DNA of 64,000 nucleotides from Gemmatimonadota bacterium (GTDB lineage Bacteria > Gemmatimonadota > Gemmatimonadetes > Longimicrobiales > Gaopeijiaceae), in assembly GCA_029262115.1 (NCBI GenBank), contig JAJCZZ010000053.1, positions 1 through 64,000 on the forward strand. Direction: 5' to 3'. The position numbers and the translations under genes were made by a program. Shown piece after piece: positions 26,915-37,800 of this stretch. Numbering within the stretch: the first letter of the stretch is position 1; the number at the start of each line of letters is the position of its first letter. The notes under the pieces are model-generated. The model searched no databases, was not told the DNA's origin, and saw nothing but the letters and a program-made list of their open reading frames with translations.

Positions 26915-28168
26915 TTGATTCCGGTACACCGAAGGAAAACGATCGCGGTCGACGTCGGTGGCGTCGTCATCGGTGGTGGGGCGCCCGTCGTCGTGCAGTC
27001 GATGACCAACACGGACACGGCAGATGTGGCCTCGACGGTGGAGCAGGTGAAGCTGCTCGCGGACGCGGGGTCCGAGTTGGTGCGGGTGACGGTCAACAAC
27101 GACGACTCCGCCCAGGCGGTGCCCGAGATCGTGTCCCGGCTCACGGCCGACGGGTATCGGACGCCGATCGTCGGGGACTTCCACTACAACGGACACCTCC
27201 TCCTCACGAAGTACCCGGACGCGGCGCGCGCCCTCGCCAAGCTCCGGATCAATCCCGGAAACGTCGGCACGAAGCACCGGGACGCGAACTTTCAGCAGAT
27301 CGTCGAAGTCGCGGTTGAATTCGATAAGCCGGTCCGCATCGGTGTGAACTGGGGGTCGCTGGACCAACGGCTCCTGACCGAGCTGATGGACGAGAATGCC
27401 GCCCGCTCCGATCCGAAGCCGGCGGACCAGGTCCTCATGGACGCGATGGTCGAAAGTGCGGTCCGTTCGGTCGCTCTGGCGGTCGAGACCGGCCTCGCGC
27501 GCGACAAGATCGTGATCAGCACCAAGGTCTCCACCGTCCGCAAGCTCATCTACGTGTACCGGATGCTCGCGGAGCGGTGTGACTACCCGTTGCACCTCGG
27601 CCTGACGGAAGCGGGTCTCGGCGCCAAGGGCATCGTTGCCACCACCGCCGGTCTGGCTCCGCTCCTCCTGGACGGGATCGGCGACACGATTCGCGTGTCG
27701 CTCACGCCGCGCCCCGGTGGCGACCGCGCCGAAGAGGTGAGGGTCGCCCAGCAGGTCCTCCAGTCCCTCGGCATTCGCGCCTTCGAACCGCAGGTCACCT
27801 CGTGTCCGGGATGCGGTCGAACCACGTCCACCTTCTTCCAGGAGATGGCGGAGGATATCACGGACTTCATCCGGGACAGCATGCCGGCGTGGAGGCTCGA
27901 GTATCCGGGCGTCGAGGACTTGGAGGTGGCGGTGATGGGGTGTGTCGTCAACGGACCCGGGGAGTCGAAGTACGCCAATATCGGCATCTCCCTGCCGGGC
28001 ACGTTCGAAGAGCCGAAGGCCCCCGTCTACATCGACGGTGCCCACGCCATGACGCTGAAGGGCGAGGGGTTGGTGGAGGAGTTCAAGGAGATCCTCGTCG
28101 ACTACATCCGGCGGACCTACTCGGGCGAGAAGGCCGTCGCGACCGGCGTGGCGGTGGCCTCGGAGTAG
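26915..28168 (+). CDS. ispG: 4-hydroxy-3-methylbut-2-enyl diphosphate synthase
   Basis: The 417-residue protein is the Fe-S enzyme of the MEP isoprenoid pathway that turns MEcPP into HMBPP. Motifs are [57 protein letters not shown], and the cluster cysteines in SCPGCGRT and GCVVNGPGE. The TTG start at 26915 has an AGAGGA site 6 bp upstream. Its 5' end is divergent from the CDGSH gene, so the ~110 bp between them should hold two promoters. Confidence 0.95.
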   Translation: MIPVHRRKTIAVDVGGVVIGGGAPVVVQSMTNTDTADVASTVEQVKLLADAGSELVRVTVNNDDSAQAVPEIVSRLTADGYRTPIVGDFHYNGHLLLTKYPDAARALAKLRINPGNVGTKHRDANFQQIVEVAVEFDKPVRIGVNWGSLDQRLLTELMDENAARSDPKPADQVLMDAMVESAVRSVALAVETGLARDKIVISTKVSTVRKLIYVYRMLAERCDYPLHLGLTEAGLGAKGIVATTAGLAPLLLDGIGDTIRVSLTPRPGGDRAEEVRVAQQVLQSLGIRAFEPQVTSCPGCGRTTSTFFQEMAEDITDFIRDSMPAWRLEYPGVEDLEVAVMGCVVNGPGESKYANIGISLPGTFEEPKAPVYIDGAHAMTLKGEGLVEEFKEILVDYIRRTYSGEKAVATGVAVASE

Positions 28169-28183
28169 GCCGGGCCGGCGGCG

Positions 28184-28666
28184 TCAGCCACCTCCGTCCA
28201 CCCGGCGCAAGAATTCGAGGACGGCGCGTGCCCGCTGCGGGGTGGTCCCTCCCGGCACCATCATCTGGACCCCGTACTGTGCCTTCAGGGATCGAGCGAC
28301 GGGATCCGAAGTCGTCATCGAGTCGGGCCGAAGCACCATGGCCATGAGCCACTCCGGCGACCGCCGTGCCGTGACGCCGGCGAGGGACGGGCCCACGCCG
28401 GCGCCACTGGTGATCCCGTGGCAGGCGGCGCACCCGGCCTCGAAGACCCGCGCGCCCAGATCCGCCAGTGCCGAGTCGATGGGCGCTCCGGCTTCGGGTG
28501 GCGCGACCGCGTACGCGCCCAGCGAACGGTCCAATGACCGGCTGTGGGCGTCGCGCGCGACCAGCCATGCACCCAGTGCGACCGACACGAGAACGGCCAG
28601 CCCGGTTGCCAGCGCGCCGATGCGGCGGCCGCGCGAAGGGGGCGGTCGAGGGGGCAGGGCGTTCAC
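28184..28666 (-). CDS. Membrane-anchored mono-heme cytochrome c
   Basis: The 160-residue protein (from the GTG at 28666) has one N-terminal membrane segment (RIGALATGLAVLVSVALGAW), then a class I cytochrome c domain with heme motif CAACH in FEAGCAACHGITSGAGVGPSLAGV and a candidate axial Met in GVQMMVPGG. It likely carries electrons in the periplasm. Longer in-frame starts up to 28807 are possible, but the extra residues are not conserved-looking. It converges on ispG with 15 bp between the stops. Confidence 0.85.
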   Translation of the reverse strand: MNALPPRPPPSRGRRIGALATGLAVLVSVALGAWLVARDAHSRSLDRSLGAYAVAPPEAGAPIDSALADLGARVFEAGCAACHGITSGAGVGPSLAGVTARRSPEWLMAMVLRPDSMTTSDPVARSLKAQYGVQMMVPGGTTPQRARAVLEFLRRVDGGG

Positions 28667-28866
28667 TCCCGAGCGTACCCCGGCGTCCTGTTCCGTTCCC
28701 ACAGCGACATTGCTGCGTGTGCACGGACCGAGGTAGGTTGCGGAACCGGTCCGCGATTTATCAACTACAACTGTCGGAGACAACCGTACCATGTCCCCCG
28801 TCATCACACCCGGAGGACGTGGGCGCGACCGACCGTCCTGGCCATCCCGTGCTCGGTGAGACAGAC

Positions 28867-30069
28867 ATGAGTTTTTCCCGGCGGACCCTCAGTCTCGTGA
28901 CCTTCCTGCTGATCCTGGCCGTACTCGGCGCGGGGGTGGGTTGGCGTCTCTGGAGTGAAGGGGACAGTCCCGACGAGGCGACCGCGGCCGAGACGAATCC
29001 CGACCTGCCGGACGTCTCCAGCGCCGGCCAGTTTTCCACCGATGTTCCTCAGCCCGTGCGGGGCGCGGAGGCGTCCCGGGACACGCTGTGGATTCGGGTG
29101 AGCGCGGAGGGCCGGGCCGAGGCGTACCGGCGCGCCACCCTGTCCGCACAGGTGGAGGGTCGCGTGGATCGGCTCCCCGCTCGGGAGAACGCTCTGGTGG
29201 GGAACGCCGGGCTGCTCCTCCAGATCGACACGATCGACCTGGCGCTCAATGTGGCCCAGGCCGAGGCCGATCTGATGACGGCACAGGCCGAGTACCGCCA
29301 AATCACCCTGTTCGACGACGAGATCGTCGACGACGCCATCCGCGAGGAGCGGAATCGGATCGCGCGAACGCGCAGCCAGTTCGATCAGCGCCAGGTGGCG
29401 CTCCGCCAGGCGCAGATCCAGTTGGCGCGCAGCCGGGTCACGGCGCCGTTCGGCGGCCGAGTGGCCGACCTGAAGGTTGTCGAAGGTCAGTACGTCACGG
29501 TCGGGACCGAACTCATGACCGTGATCGACCTCGATCCGATCAAGGTCGAGGTGCAGGTTCTGGAGGCCGCGTTGCCGACGCTCTCGGCGGGGCGCAGGGC
29601 AGAGGTCACCTTTTCGGCGTTCCCGGGCGAAGAGTTCCTCGGACGGATTCGGAGCATCAACCCGATGGTCGACCCGGAGACCCGCACGGCGCGCGTCACG
29701 GTGCTTCTCCCGAACCCCGATCACCGCATCAAGCCGGGCATGTACGCCGAGGTTTCCATGGACGCGGAGGCCCTTCCGGATCGGATGATCGTGCCCCGGG
29801 CCGCCCTCCTCGAGCGGGGCGACGGGCGCCGGCGGACCATCCTCTTCGTGTACGAACCGAAAGAGGGGGAGTCGCACGGTCTGGCCAAGTGGCGGTACGT
29901 GTCCGTGGGACGGGAGAACGACACGCACGTCGAGATCCTCCCGGACGGCGAAGGCATCGTGGAGCCGGGTGAGGTGGTGCTGGTGGACGGCCACCACTAC
30001 CTCGCCCACGACACGCCGGTCCGGTTGGTGGAGGATGTGAGCGCGGAGGGGGGGAGGCCAGGGCGATGA
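28867..30069 (+). CDS. RND efflux periplasmic adaptor (HlyD/MFP family)
   Basis: The 400-residue membrane-fusion protein has an N-terminal anchor (residues 6-27), a lipoyl/barrel-sandwich half (EGRAEAYRRATLSAQVEGRV), a coiled-coil hairpin (about 135-195), the second lipoyl half (ARSRVTAPFGGRVADLKVVEGQYV) and a beta-barrel with INPMVDPETRTARV. It links an inner-membrane RND pump to a TolC channel. It is the first gene of the adaptor-channel-pump-pump operon and overlaps the TolC gene by 4 bp. Confidence 0.93.
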   Translation: MSFSRRTLSLVTFLLILAVLGAGVGWRLWSEGDSPDEATAAETNPDLPDVSSAGQFSTDVPQPVRGAEASRDTLWIRVSAEGRAEAYRRATLSAQVEGRVDRLPARENALVGNAGLLLQIDTIDLALNVAQAEADLMTAQAEYRQITLFDDEIVDDAIREERNRIARTRSQFDQRQVALRQAQIQLARSRVTAPFGGRVADLKVVEGQYVTVGTELMTVIDLDPIKVEVQVLEAALPTLSAGRRAEVTFSAFPGEEFLGRIRSINPMVDPETRTARVTVLLPNPDHRIKPGMYAEVSMDAEALPDRMIVPRAALLERGDGRRRTILFVYEPKEGESHGLAKWRYVSVGRENDTHVEILPDGEGIVEPGEVVLVDGHHYLAHDTPVRLVEDVSAEGGRPGR

Positions 30070-31499
30070 GGGGGATGGGGGGGAAGACGGGAAGGGCGGT
30101 GGGCTGTCTGATGGCTTTCACCATCAGTACCGGGGCGCTCGGTGCCACACCGGCCGATGTGGGTGCGCAGGACGCCGATACACTGGTCCTGGGGCTGGAT
30201 CAGGCGCTCGAAATCGCACGCGGGAGCAATCCGACCTATCGACAGGCGGTGAACTCGACGGGTCTGAACGGCGCGGAGACGCGAACGACGTGGCTGTCCC
30301 AGGTGCTGCCCCAGGCACAGCTCAACCTGTTTTCCACCGGCTTCGACGGAAATATCAGTCGCATCGGGACCGACGATTTCGGCAATCCGATCCTGAGGCC
30401 GGAAGCCGACTGGGTGTACGCGTCGACGACCCGACAGGCACTCACCCTCAACTGGTCGATCCAGGGTGCCTCCCTGTTCCAGGCTCTCGATCGGCAGCGA
30501 CTGACGAACACCCAACGTGAGCTCTCCGAAGCCGGAGCGCTGACGGGCGTCGAGATCGCGGTCCGACGGGCCTTCATGGACGTGCTGGAGCAGCGTGACC
30601 TCCTCGAAGCGGAACGCGAGACGCTGGAGGGCCGCCGCACCGACCAGGACGTCTCCAACCGCCTGTTCCGGCTTGCCATGCGCACACGTGTCGACGTTCT
30701 GAACGCGGAGTTGGCCGTCGAGCAACAGACGCTGGCCGTGCAACAACAGTCCGCCGCGTTCCAGCGCGCGAAGCTCACCCTCCGCACGGCGTTGGGAGAC
30801 GAGGCGCTTCCGCCGCTGCGCCTGGTGGATGAAGTCCTTCCGATCTTCGATCCGGGGTCGCTGGATCCGGAAGCGCTGGTCGCGACGGCCGAGCGGGTGA
30901 ATCCCGAAATGCGCAGTGTGTCCGTTGCCGTCGACGAGGCGGAGCTGGGTGTCAGCGAGGCCAACCGCTCCTGGTGGCCGACGCTTACGGCCTCGGCTCA
31001 GCTTTCGCGCGTCGCACGATCGAACGCGGCGACCGGGGAGTCGTCGGGAGCGGCGCTCTTCGACGTCTCGTTCGACGAGGACCTGGATCAGAACTTCTAT
31101 GTCGGGCTGAGCTTCCCGATGTTCAACAACTACTTCCAGAACCGTCAGGAGCAGCACCGCGCGCGGATCGACAGAAGCAACCGCCGGGAAGCGCTGCGGG
31201 AAACGCAGTTGCGCACCGAGGAGACCGTCCGGAGTGCGCTCCTGGAGCTCGAGAACCAGCACGAGTCCCTCCGGCTCGCGGAGCGGTCGGCCGTGATCGC
31301 CCGAGAAGCGCTCCGACTGGCCCGGGAGGAGTACCGTCTGGGTACGCGTGACTTCGAGGACCTTCGTGATGCGTTCGACCAGGAGGCCCAGACGCGGCGC
31401 CAGGTGATTCAGGCGCGCCACGCCTTCGTCGACGCGCTGTTGAGCCTCGAGGAGGCCGTCGGTACGGCAGTCCGGCCCGCTGGCGCGCCGGGGGCGTAA
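30066..31499 (+). CDS. TolC-family outer membrane efflux channel
   Basis: The 477-residue protein has a signal peptide (ending near GALGATPADVGAQ) and two repeats of the TolC outer-membrane efflux domain: long alpha-helical segments such as LTNTQRELSEAGALTGVEIAVRR and EEYRLGTRDFEDLRDAFDQ, with beta strands (LTLNWSIQ, YVGLSFPMFNN). Three protomers form the exit duct. ATGA overlap with the adaptor and a 3-bp gap to the pump show an operon. Confidence 0.92.
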   Translation: MRGMGGKTGRAVGCLMAFTISTGALGATPADVGAQDADTLVLGLDQALEIARGSNPTYRQAVNSTGLNGAETRTTWLSQVLPQAQLNLFSTGFDGNISRIGTDDFGNPILRPEADWVYASTTRQALTLNWSIQGASLFQALDRQRLTNTQRELSEAGALTGVEIAVRRAFMDVLEQRDLLEAERETLEGRRTDQDVSNRLFRLAMRTRVDVLNAELAVEQQTLAVQQQSAAFQRAKLTLRTALGDEALPPLRLVDEVLPIFDPGSLDPEALVATAERVNPEMRSVSVAVDEAELGVSEANRSWWPTLTASAQLSRVARSNAATGESSGAALFDVSFDEDLDQNFYVGLSFPMFNNYFQNRQEQHRARIDRSNRREALRETQLRTEETVRSALLELENQHESLRLAERSAVIAREALRLAREEYRLGTRDFEDLRDAFDQEAQTRRQVIQARHAFVDALLSLEEAVGTAVRPAGAPGA

Positions 31500-31502
31500 C
31501 CA

Positions 31503-34500
31503 GTGTCGATCCCCGCTACCAGCACGCGACGCCCCGTCGCGGTGTGGATGATGTTTCTCGCGGTGCTTCTGCTCGGGGTCATCTCGTATCTGCGCCTTCC
31601 CATCGACCTCCTGCCGGACGTCAGCTATCCGAGGCTGGTGATCTACACGTCCTATCCGGACGTCGCCCCCGCCGAGGTCGAGCGGCTCGTCACCGAACGG
31701 ATCGAAGCGTCAGCCGCGGCTGTGCCCGGAGTCGAGCGGATCACGTCCGTGTCGCGCGAGGGCGTCAGTCTGGTGACCCTGCGCTTCGTGTGGGGGGCGG
31801 ATATGGACTTCGCGATGCTGAACCTCCGCGAAGGCATGGACAACGTTCGGGAGTCGCTGCCCGAGAGCGCGACGCGCCCCGCCATCCTCCGGGTGGATCC
31901 GGAGTCCGAGCCGATCATGGTCCTGTCGATGGCCGGGGGCGAGGACCTGTGGCAGACCAAAGAGCTGGCGGAGACGGTCTTCCGCCGGCGCCTGGAGCAG
32001 CTCGACGGCGTCGCTCAGGCTGCCGTCAGCGGAGGACTCGACCGGGAGATCCAGGTCGAGGTGAATCCGGGCCTGCTGGAGTCTTACGGGCTGACGCTCG
32101 CCGAGATTTCGACGGCGCTGGATCAGGCCAACGTCAGCGCGCCGGGAGGCACCATCCTGCAGGGGCGCTACCGGTACCCCCTCCGCACCTTGGGAGAGTT
32201 CCAGACCGTCGAGGAGATCGCCGACGTCGTCGTCGCCCGACAGGAAGTCGGTGGCTCCGGTGGCTCCGGTGGCGGAGGGGGTGCCCCCCCGGGTTCGGGT
32301 ACGGCTTCCACGTCACAGCAGGCGTACCGGGTCGTGCGCCTCAAGGACGTGGGTCGCGTCATCGACGGCTTCGCCGAGCGGGAGGCCATTGCGAGCTACG
32401 GCGGCGCCGAGGCCGTCGGCCTGCTCGTGTTCAAGGAGTCCGGCGCCAACACGGTCGGCGTGGCGGAGCTGGTCGAAGAGACGATCGAGCAGTTGGCGGT
32501 CGAATACCCCGCCATCCAGGTCGACGTGGCCTATAGCCAGGCGGGCTTCATCGCGGATTCGATCTCCAATGTGGTCCAGGCGCTCGTATTCGGGGGATTC
32601 CTGGCCTTCCTCGTTCTCTTCCTTTTTCTGAGAGATCCTCGCTACCCGGTCGCCATCGCGCTCGCGATCCCGATCTCGGTCGTCGGTACGTTCGCGCTGA
32701 TGGAGGCGTTCGGCGTGTCGCTGAACATCATGAGCCTCGGCGGGCTCGCGCTCGGCGTCGGCATGCTGGTCGACAACTCGATCATCGTGCTCGAGAACAT
32801 CTTCCGCCATCGGGAGGAGCTCGGCGAAGACGCGGTCACCGCGGCGACGCGGGGAGCCGAGGAGGTTCAGGCCGCGATCACGGCGTCGACCCTCACGACG
32901 GTGAGCGTGTTCGGGCCGATCATCTATGTGGAGGGCGTGGCCGGCGAGCTGTTCAAGGATCTGTCGTTGGCGGTGGCGTTCAGCTTGGTCGCCTCTCTCC
33001 TCGTGGCCCTGACCCTCCTGCCGTCGCTCGCGGCTCGCTTTGCGGGCATCGGTGACGTGGTAAAGCCACCGCCGCGTGTGGATCCGCCCGCCCGCGTGCG
33101 TGCCCCGGGCGTGTGGGGCCGGGCCAAGTGGGTGGCCGGGGGCGCGGCACGGGTGCCCGGAAGCGTCGGTCGTGGGAGCTGGAGGCTGGGGCACGACCTG
33201 GTCGTGTTCTGGGGCCAGTCCGCGGGCTCGGTGCTGGGGCGGGTGAGTGGTCCACTCATTTCCTCGTTCGACCGGGCGTTCAATCGATTCGCCGCGCGGT
33301 ACCACCGGGCGCTCGAGTGGTCCCTCGATCGGTCGGGAGCCGTTTTAGGCGGGGCGGCGGCCGCCCTCGCGCTCAGCTTGCTCGTGGCCTTCGGTCTGCA
33401 GAGGGATCTGCTCCCTCAGGTGGACCAGGGCGCGTTCCAGATACGGTTGGAGCTCGAAGAGGGCACGGCGCTCGAGGCGACGGCGGACGCCGCCCGCACG
33501 ATCGAGGACGCCGTGCTCGACGACCCGGACGTGGCGGCGGTCTTCACCAACATCGGTCGCGACGTGCGGGCGTACGCGGACGGCGAGGAGGCGACAGGCC
33601 TGCACACCGCCACTTTCCAGGTCCGCGTGCGTGACGGCGCGGGAACGGACGAGGTCGCGGGTCGGGTACGCCAACTGGCCTCGCGCTTCCCACCGGGGGC
33701 GCTGAACGTCGAGACCGGTCAGGCCACCGCGCTGGGTGCCATGCTCGGCGGCGCCGAGGCCGACATCGCGGTGCGTCTCCGCTCGGAGGACCTCGACCTG
33801 GCGTTCGCGACCGCCGAGGACGTCGTCGCCCGGCTGGCGTCCGTCGCTAGCGTGGCGAACGTGCGGATCGGCACTGAGCGGGGTCAGCCGCAGGTGCAGA
33901 TCGAGATCGATCGTGCCGCGTGCGCGGCGTACGGCGTCGAACCACGACTCGTCGCCGAGACGGTCGACCGCACCATGCGGGGCGACGTGGCCACGGAATT
34001 CGTGGATTTCGATCGGAAGATCGACATCCTGGTCCGCTACCCCGCGGCGCAACGGTACTCGATGGAAACGCTGGAGCGCATCCGGGTGCAGGGGGTGCCG
34101 ATCCGCGAACTGGTCCGCATCCGGACCGCGGTGGGTCCTGCCGAAGTGCATCGGGAGGACCAGGCCCGCGTCGTTCCGGTGTACGCCGACGTCGTTTCGG
34201 GCGGGCTCGACCAGGCCATCGCCGAGGTGCAGACCGCGATGCAAGGGGTACCCTCCAACCGCGACATCCGCTGGGAGGTCGGCGGCGAGAACGAAGAGAT
34301 GCGCCGGTCGTTCCGTGACCTCGGCTTCGCGTTCGGGCTCGCGCTCATCCTGGTGTACATGATCCTGGCGGCCCAGTTCGAGTCGTTCGTGCACCCGTTC
34401 ACGATTCTGATGAGCGTCCCGCTGGCGCTGGTGGGTGCGGTCATGGCGCTGGTCCTGACGGGGCAGGGACTCAATACGATGAGCCTGATCGGGGTGGTCA

Positions 34501-34859
34501 TCCTCGTCGGGATCGTCGTGAACGATGCCATCGTGAAGGTCGACTTCATCAACCAGGCGCGGACGGCGGGCGCGTCGGTCCGGCGCGCCATCCTCGAGGC
34601 CGGCCGGGTACGGCTCCGGCCGATCATCATGACCACCGTGACCACCGTGCTGGGGCTGCTGCCGATGGCGCTCGGCATCGGGCGCGGGTCCGATCTTCGG
34701 GCCCCACTCGCCATCGCGGTCATCGGGGGACTGATCGTGGCCACGGCCCTCACGCTCATCGTGGTCCCGGTCATCTACCAGAGCGTCGAAGGCCTTCGGG
34801 CCCGGCTTTCTCCGGCTCGGGCCCCGACCGGAACCCTCGCAACGGCCCCGGGAGACTGA
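31503..34859 (+). CDS. RND efflux permease, first of two (AcrB/HAE-1 superfamily)
   Basis: The 1118-residue protein has the twelve-helix RND layout with two large periplasmic loops. Motifs include SIPATSTRRPVAVWMM at the start, the TM4 signature LGVGMLVDNSIIVLENIFRH and the C-terminal ILVGIVVNDAIVKVDFIN. The single Asp followed by Asn in TM4 is common in this subgroup. It is longer than AcrB because of a Gly/Ser-rich loop (about residues 249-271) and a ~60-residue insert rich in Pro, Arg and Gly (about 519-580) between the two halves. The GTG start is 3 bp after the TolC gene. Substrate is unknown. Confidence 0.93.
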   Translation: MSIPATSTRRPVAVWMMFLAVLLLGVISYLRLPIDLLPDVSYPRLVIYTSYPDVAPAEVERLVTERIEASAAAVPGVERITSVSREGVSLVTLRFVWGADMDFAMLNLREGMDNVRESLPESATRPAILRVDPESEPIMVLSMAGGEDLWQTKELAETVFRRRLEQLDGVAQAAVSGGLDREIQVEVNPGLLESYGLTLAEISTALDQANVSAPGGTILQGRYRYPLRTLGEFQTVEEIADVVVARQEVGGSGGSGGGGGAPPGSGTASTSQQAYRVVRLKDVGRVIDGFAEREAIASYGGAEAVGLLVFKESGANTVGVAELVEETIEQLAVEYPAIQVDVAYSQAGFIADSISNVVQALVFGGFLAFLVLFLFLRDPRYPVAIALAIPISVVGTFALMEAFGVSLNIMSLGGLALGVGMLVDNSIIVLENIFRHREELGEDAVTAATRGAEEVQAAITASTLTTVSVFGPIIYVEGVAGELFKDLSLAVAFSLVASLLVALTLLPSLAARFAGIGDVVKPPPRVDPPARVRAPGVWGRAKWVAGGAARVPGSVGRGSWRLGHDLVVFWGQSAGSVLGRVSGPLISSFDRAFNRFAARYHRALEWSLDRSGAVLGGAAAALALSLLVAFGLQRDLLPQVDQGAFQIRLELEEGTALEATADAARTIEDAVLDDPDVAAVFTNIGRDVRAYADGEEATGLHTATFQVRVRDGAGTDEVAGRVRQLASRFPPGALNVETGQATALGAMLGGAEADIAVRLRSEDLDLAFATAEDVVARLASVASVANVRIGTERGQPQVQIEIDRAACAAYGVEPRLVAETVDRTMRGDVATEFVDFDRKIDILVRYPAAQRYSMETLERIRVQGVPIRELVRIRTAVGPAEVHREDQARVVPVYADVVSGGLDQAIAEVQTAMQGVPSNRDIRWEVGGENEEMRRSFRDLGFAFGLALILVYMILAAQFESFVHPFTILMSVPLALVGAVMALVLTGQGLNTMSLIGVVILVGIVVNDAIVKVDFINQARTAGASVRRAILEAGRVRLRPIIMTTVTTVLGLLPMALGIGRGSDLRAPLAIAVIGGLIVATALTLIVVPVIYQSVEGLRARLSPARAPTGTLATAPGD

Positions 34860-34862
34860 GCC

Positions 34863-37800
34863 ATGATCCGACTGAGCATCCGCCGCCCCGTCGCCGTTGC
34901 CATGACGTACTCGGCCGTCGCGCTCCTCGGGGTGTTCGCCTGGAAGAACATCCCGATCGAGACGCTGCCGGACACGAGCCTCCCCCGCCTTACCGTCACG
35001 GGCACCTGGCGGGGAGCGTCGCCGGAGACGGTGGAGGCGTTCCTGACCTCGCCCCTGGAAGCCGCCATCCAACAGGTCCGCGGGGTGGAGAAGATCGTCT
35101 CCCAGTCCTACGAGAATCAGAATCTCGGGACGGCGGAGATCGAGATCGAGTTCGCGCGCGACACGGACATGGACTTCGCCCGGCTTGACCTGTCGGAGAG
35201 GATCGCGACGCTTGAAGAGGAGCTTCCCCCCGGCGTCGACGGGGTGACCGTCGCACGGTACACACCGCGCGAATTCGAAGAGCAGAGCACGCCGTTCCTG
35301 GTCTACCAACTCACGGGACCGTACACGCTCGAAGCGCTGCGGCGCCATGTCGACGACGTGGTCGTTCCGGAGATCGCCCAGCTCGACGGCGTCGCTCAGG
35401 TGCAGGTCTGGGGCGGGCGGGAGCGCCGGCTCGAGGTGCGGCTGGACGAGAACCGGATCGGTGCCCTGGGGATGGAGCCCTGGGAGGTGAACCAGCGCAT
35501 CCGTGAGTTGGACCTCGTGCGGGAGGCCGGTGCCGTCCGCTCCGACGGGGCGCAGATGACCATCACCATCGTCAATCGTCCGGCCACCGCGGCCGACGTG
35601 CGCGACGCGGTCATCACGTCACGGGGGGGCACGCTCGTGCGCGTGCGCGACGTCGCCACCGTGCACGACGCGTACGACGAGGCACGCCAGTTGAATCGAG
35701 TGGACGGCCGGCCCGCGGTGACCTTCCAGATTCTGAAGGAGCGGGCGACGAACACGGTCCGGGTCGCGGAGGCGGTCAAGGCGCGCGTCGCGGAGCTGGA
35801 GCCCATCAACCCGTTCGGCGCGCGCTTCCTCCTCCAGACGGATGAGAGCGAGAACATCAAGGAGCAGCTCACGGAGCTCCGGGCACGGGCTTTGTTCAGC
35901 GCCGTCGTGATCTTCCTGGTGCTGCTGGCGTTCCTGCGCTCCCTTCGCTCGGCGGCGCTCATCTTCGCGACCATCGCCTTCAGCGTGTTGATTGCGCTGA
36001 ACCTGATCTACTTCGGGGGGCTGACCCTGAACCTGCTGACGCTCATGGGGCTCGCCATGGGCTTCGGTCTGATCGTCGACAACTCCATCGTCGTGCTGGA
36101 GAACGTCTATCGACGGTGGCAGCGCGGCCAAGAGCCCATGGCCGCGGCCGAGAGCGGCGCGCGGGAGGTGGTCCTGCCGATCCTGGCGTCCACGGCCACC
36201 ACGCTCATCGTCTTCGTGCCGTTCGTCTACTTGCAGGGGGAGCTGCGCGTATACTACGTGCCCCTGGCGGTCGTCGTCGGACTTACGCTGATTGCCTCGC
36301 TCTTCGTCGCGTTCACGTTCATTCCTTCGATGGCGGGGCGGATCCTCGGGCGGGGTGGGTTGGTGTTCGCGGAGACGTCGCGTGTTGGAGTGGATGCCTC
36401 ACCGGCGCCGGGGGGATCGAAGTACGATGACCACCCGTTCTATGTCCGCTTCTACGCGGACATCATCGGCTTCACGGTCCGATTCCCCTGGCTGGCGCTT
36501 TTGGTGACTGCGGGCGTGTTCGGCGGCTCCTACCACGTCTTCGACAAGTACGTCACGACCTGGGCGATGTGGGGCGGCGGGTGGGGAGACGACACGTACA
36601 TCAGTGTGAGCGTTCGATTGCCACGGGGATCGGACCTCGACCGGACCGACGAGCTGATGGGCTTCTTCGAGGAGCGCGTCGCCACGATGCCCGAGGTCAA
36701 GACGTTCACCGCTCAGGTGAGTCCGACCTTCGGCAGCATGCGCATCGAGTTTCCGGACTTCCTGGAGAACACGCAGGTGCCGGTGGCCATCAAGGAGCAG
36801 ATGGTGGCGTACAGCCACACGTTCACCGGGGCGGAGGTGCGGGTTCGCGGCTTCGGTCCATCGTTCTACGGCGGGGGCTCCAGCCCGCCGAACTACGCCA
36901 TCCAGGTGCTCGGCTACAACTACGAACGCGTGCGCGACATCTCCGAAGACATCGGCAAGCGACTCCAGGGCATCTCCCGCGTTCAGGAAGTCGACACCAA
37001 CTCGTCCGGTCGGTTCTTCAACCGCGACAAAGCGTCGGAGTTCGTGGTCACGGTCGATCGCGGCATCCTGGCCGGATACGGGATGACCGTAACGCAACTC
37101 GTGAACAACCTGATGTCGGCGGTGGGCGGCAGCGCCCAACAGGGACGCATCAAGCTGGGCGGCGAGGAGGTCCAGTATGTCGTGAAGCTCGACGCCGGCG
37201 ACGACATGGACGTGCTGGCGCTCCGAGAGACGCTCCTCGACACGCCCGACGGTCGACGGATCCGTGCGGGCGATGTCATACAGGTCGAGTCCGAGGAGAT
37301 CCTGGCGCGTATCCGGCGCGAAAATCAGCAGTACGAGCGAACGGTCGCCTACGAGTTCCGCGGACCGACCAAGCTCGGCGACCTCTTCCACGATGCCGTG
37401 ATTGCCGGGACGGACGTCCCGCCCGGCTACACGGTCCAGAAGGGACAGTCCCGGTGGCTGATCACCGAGGAGCAACAGAACCAGATCTGGATGGTGCTCG
37501 CGGTCAGCCTCCTCCTCGTGTACATGGTCACGGCCGCCGTTTTCGAGTCCTTGCTACAGCCCCTGTCTGTCATCTTTACCGTCCCGCTCGCCCTGATCGG
37601 CGTGTATCTCATCTTCTTCTACACGGGAGCGTCGTTCACCAGGGAAGCATACATCGGGGTCATCATGATGCTGGGCATCGTGGTCAACAACGCCATCCTG
37701 CTGGTCGACCACGTGAACGCGGTGCGGCGAGTACGGACCGACCTGACGCTGTCGGAGGCCACGGTTCAGGGCACGCTGGAACGGGTACGACCGATCCTCA

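Noticed and set aside
33345-35348. Long minus-strand open frame (about 667 codons) opposite the RND pumps
   Set aside because: Antisense shadow: His/Asp/Arg-rich composition typical of reverse frames, no motif, and it crosses the junction of two real genes.
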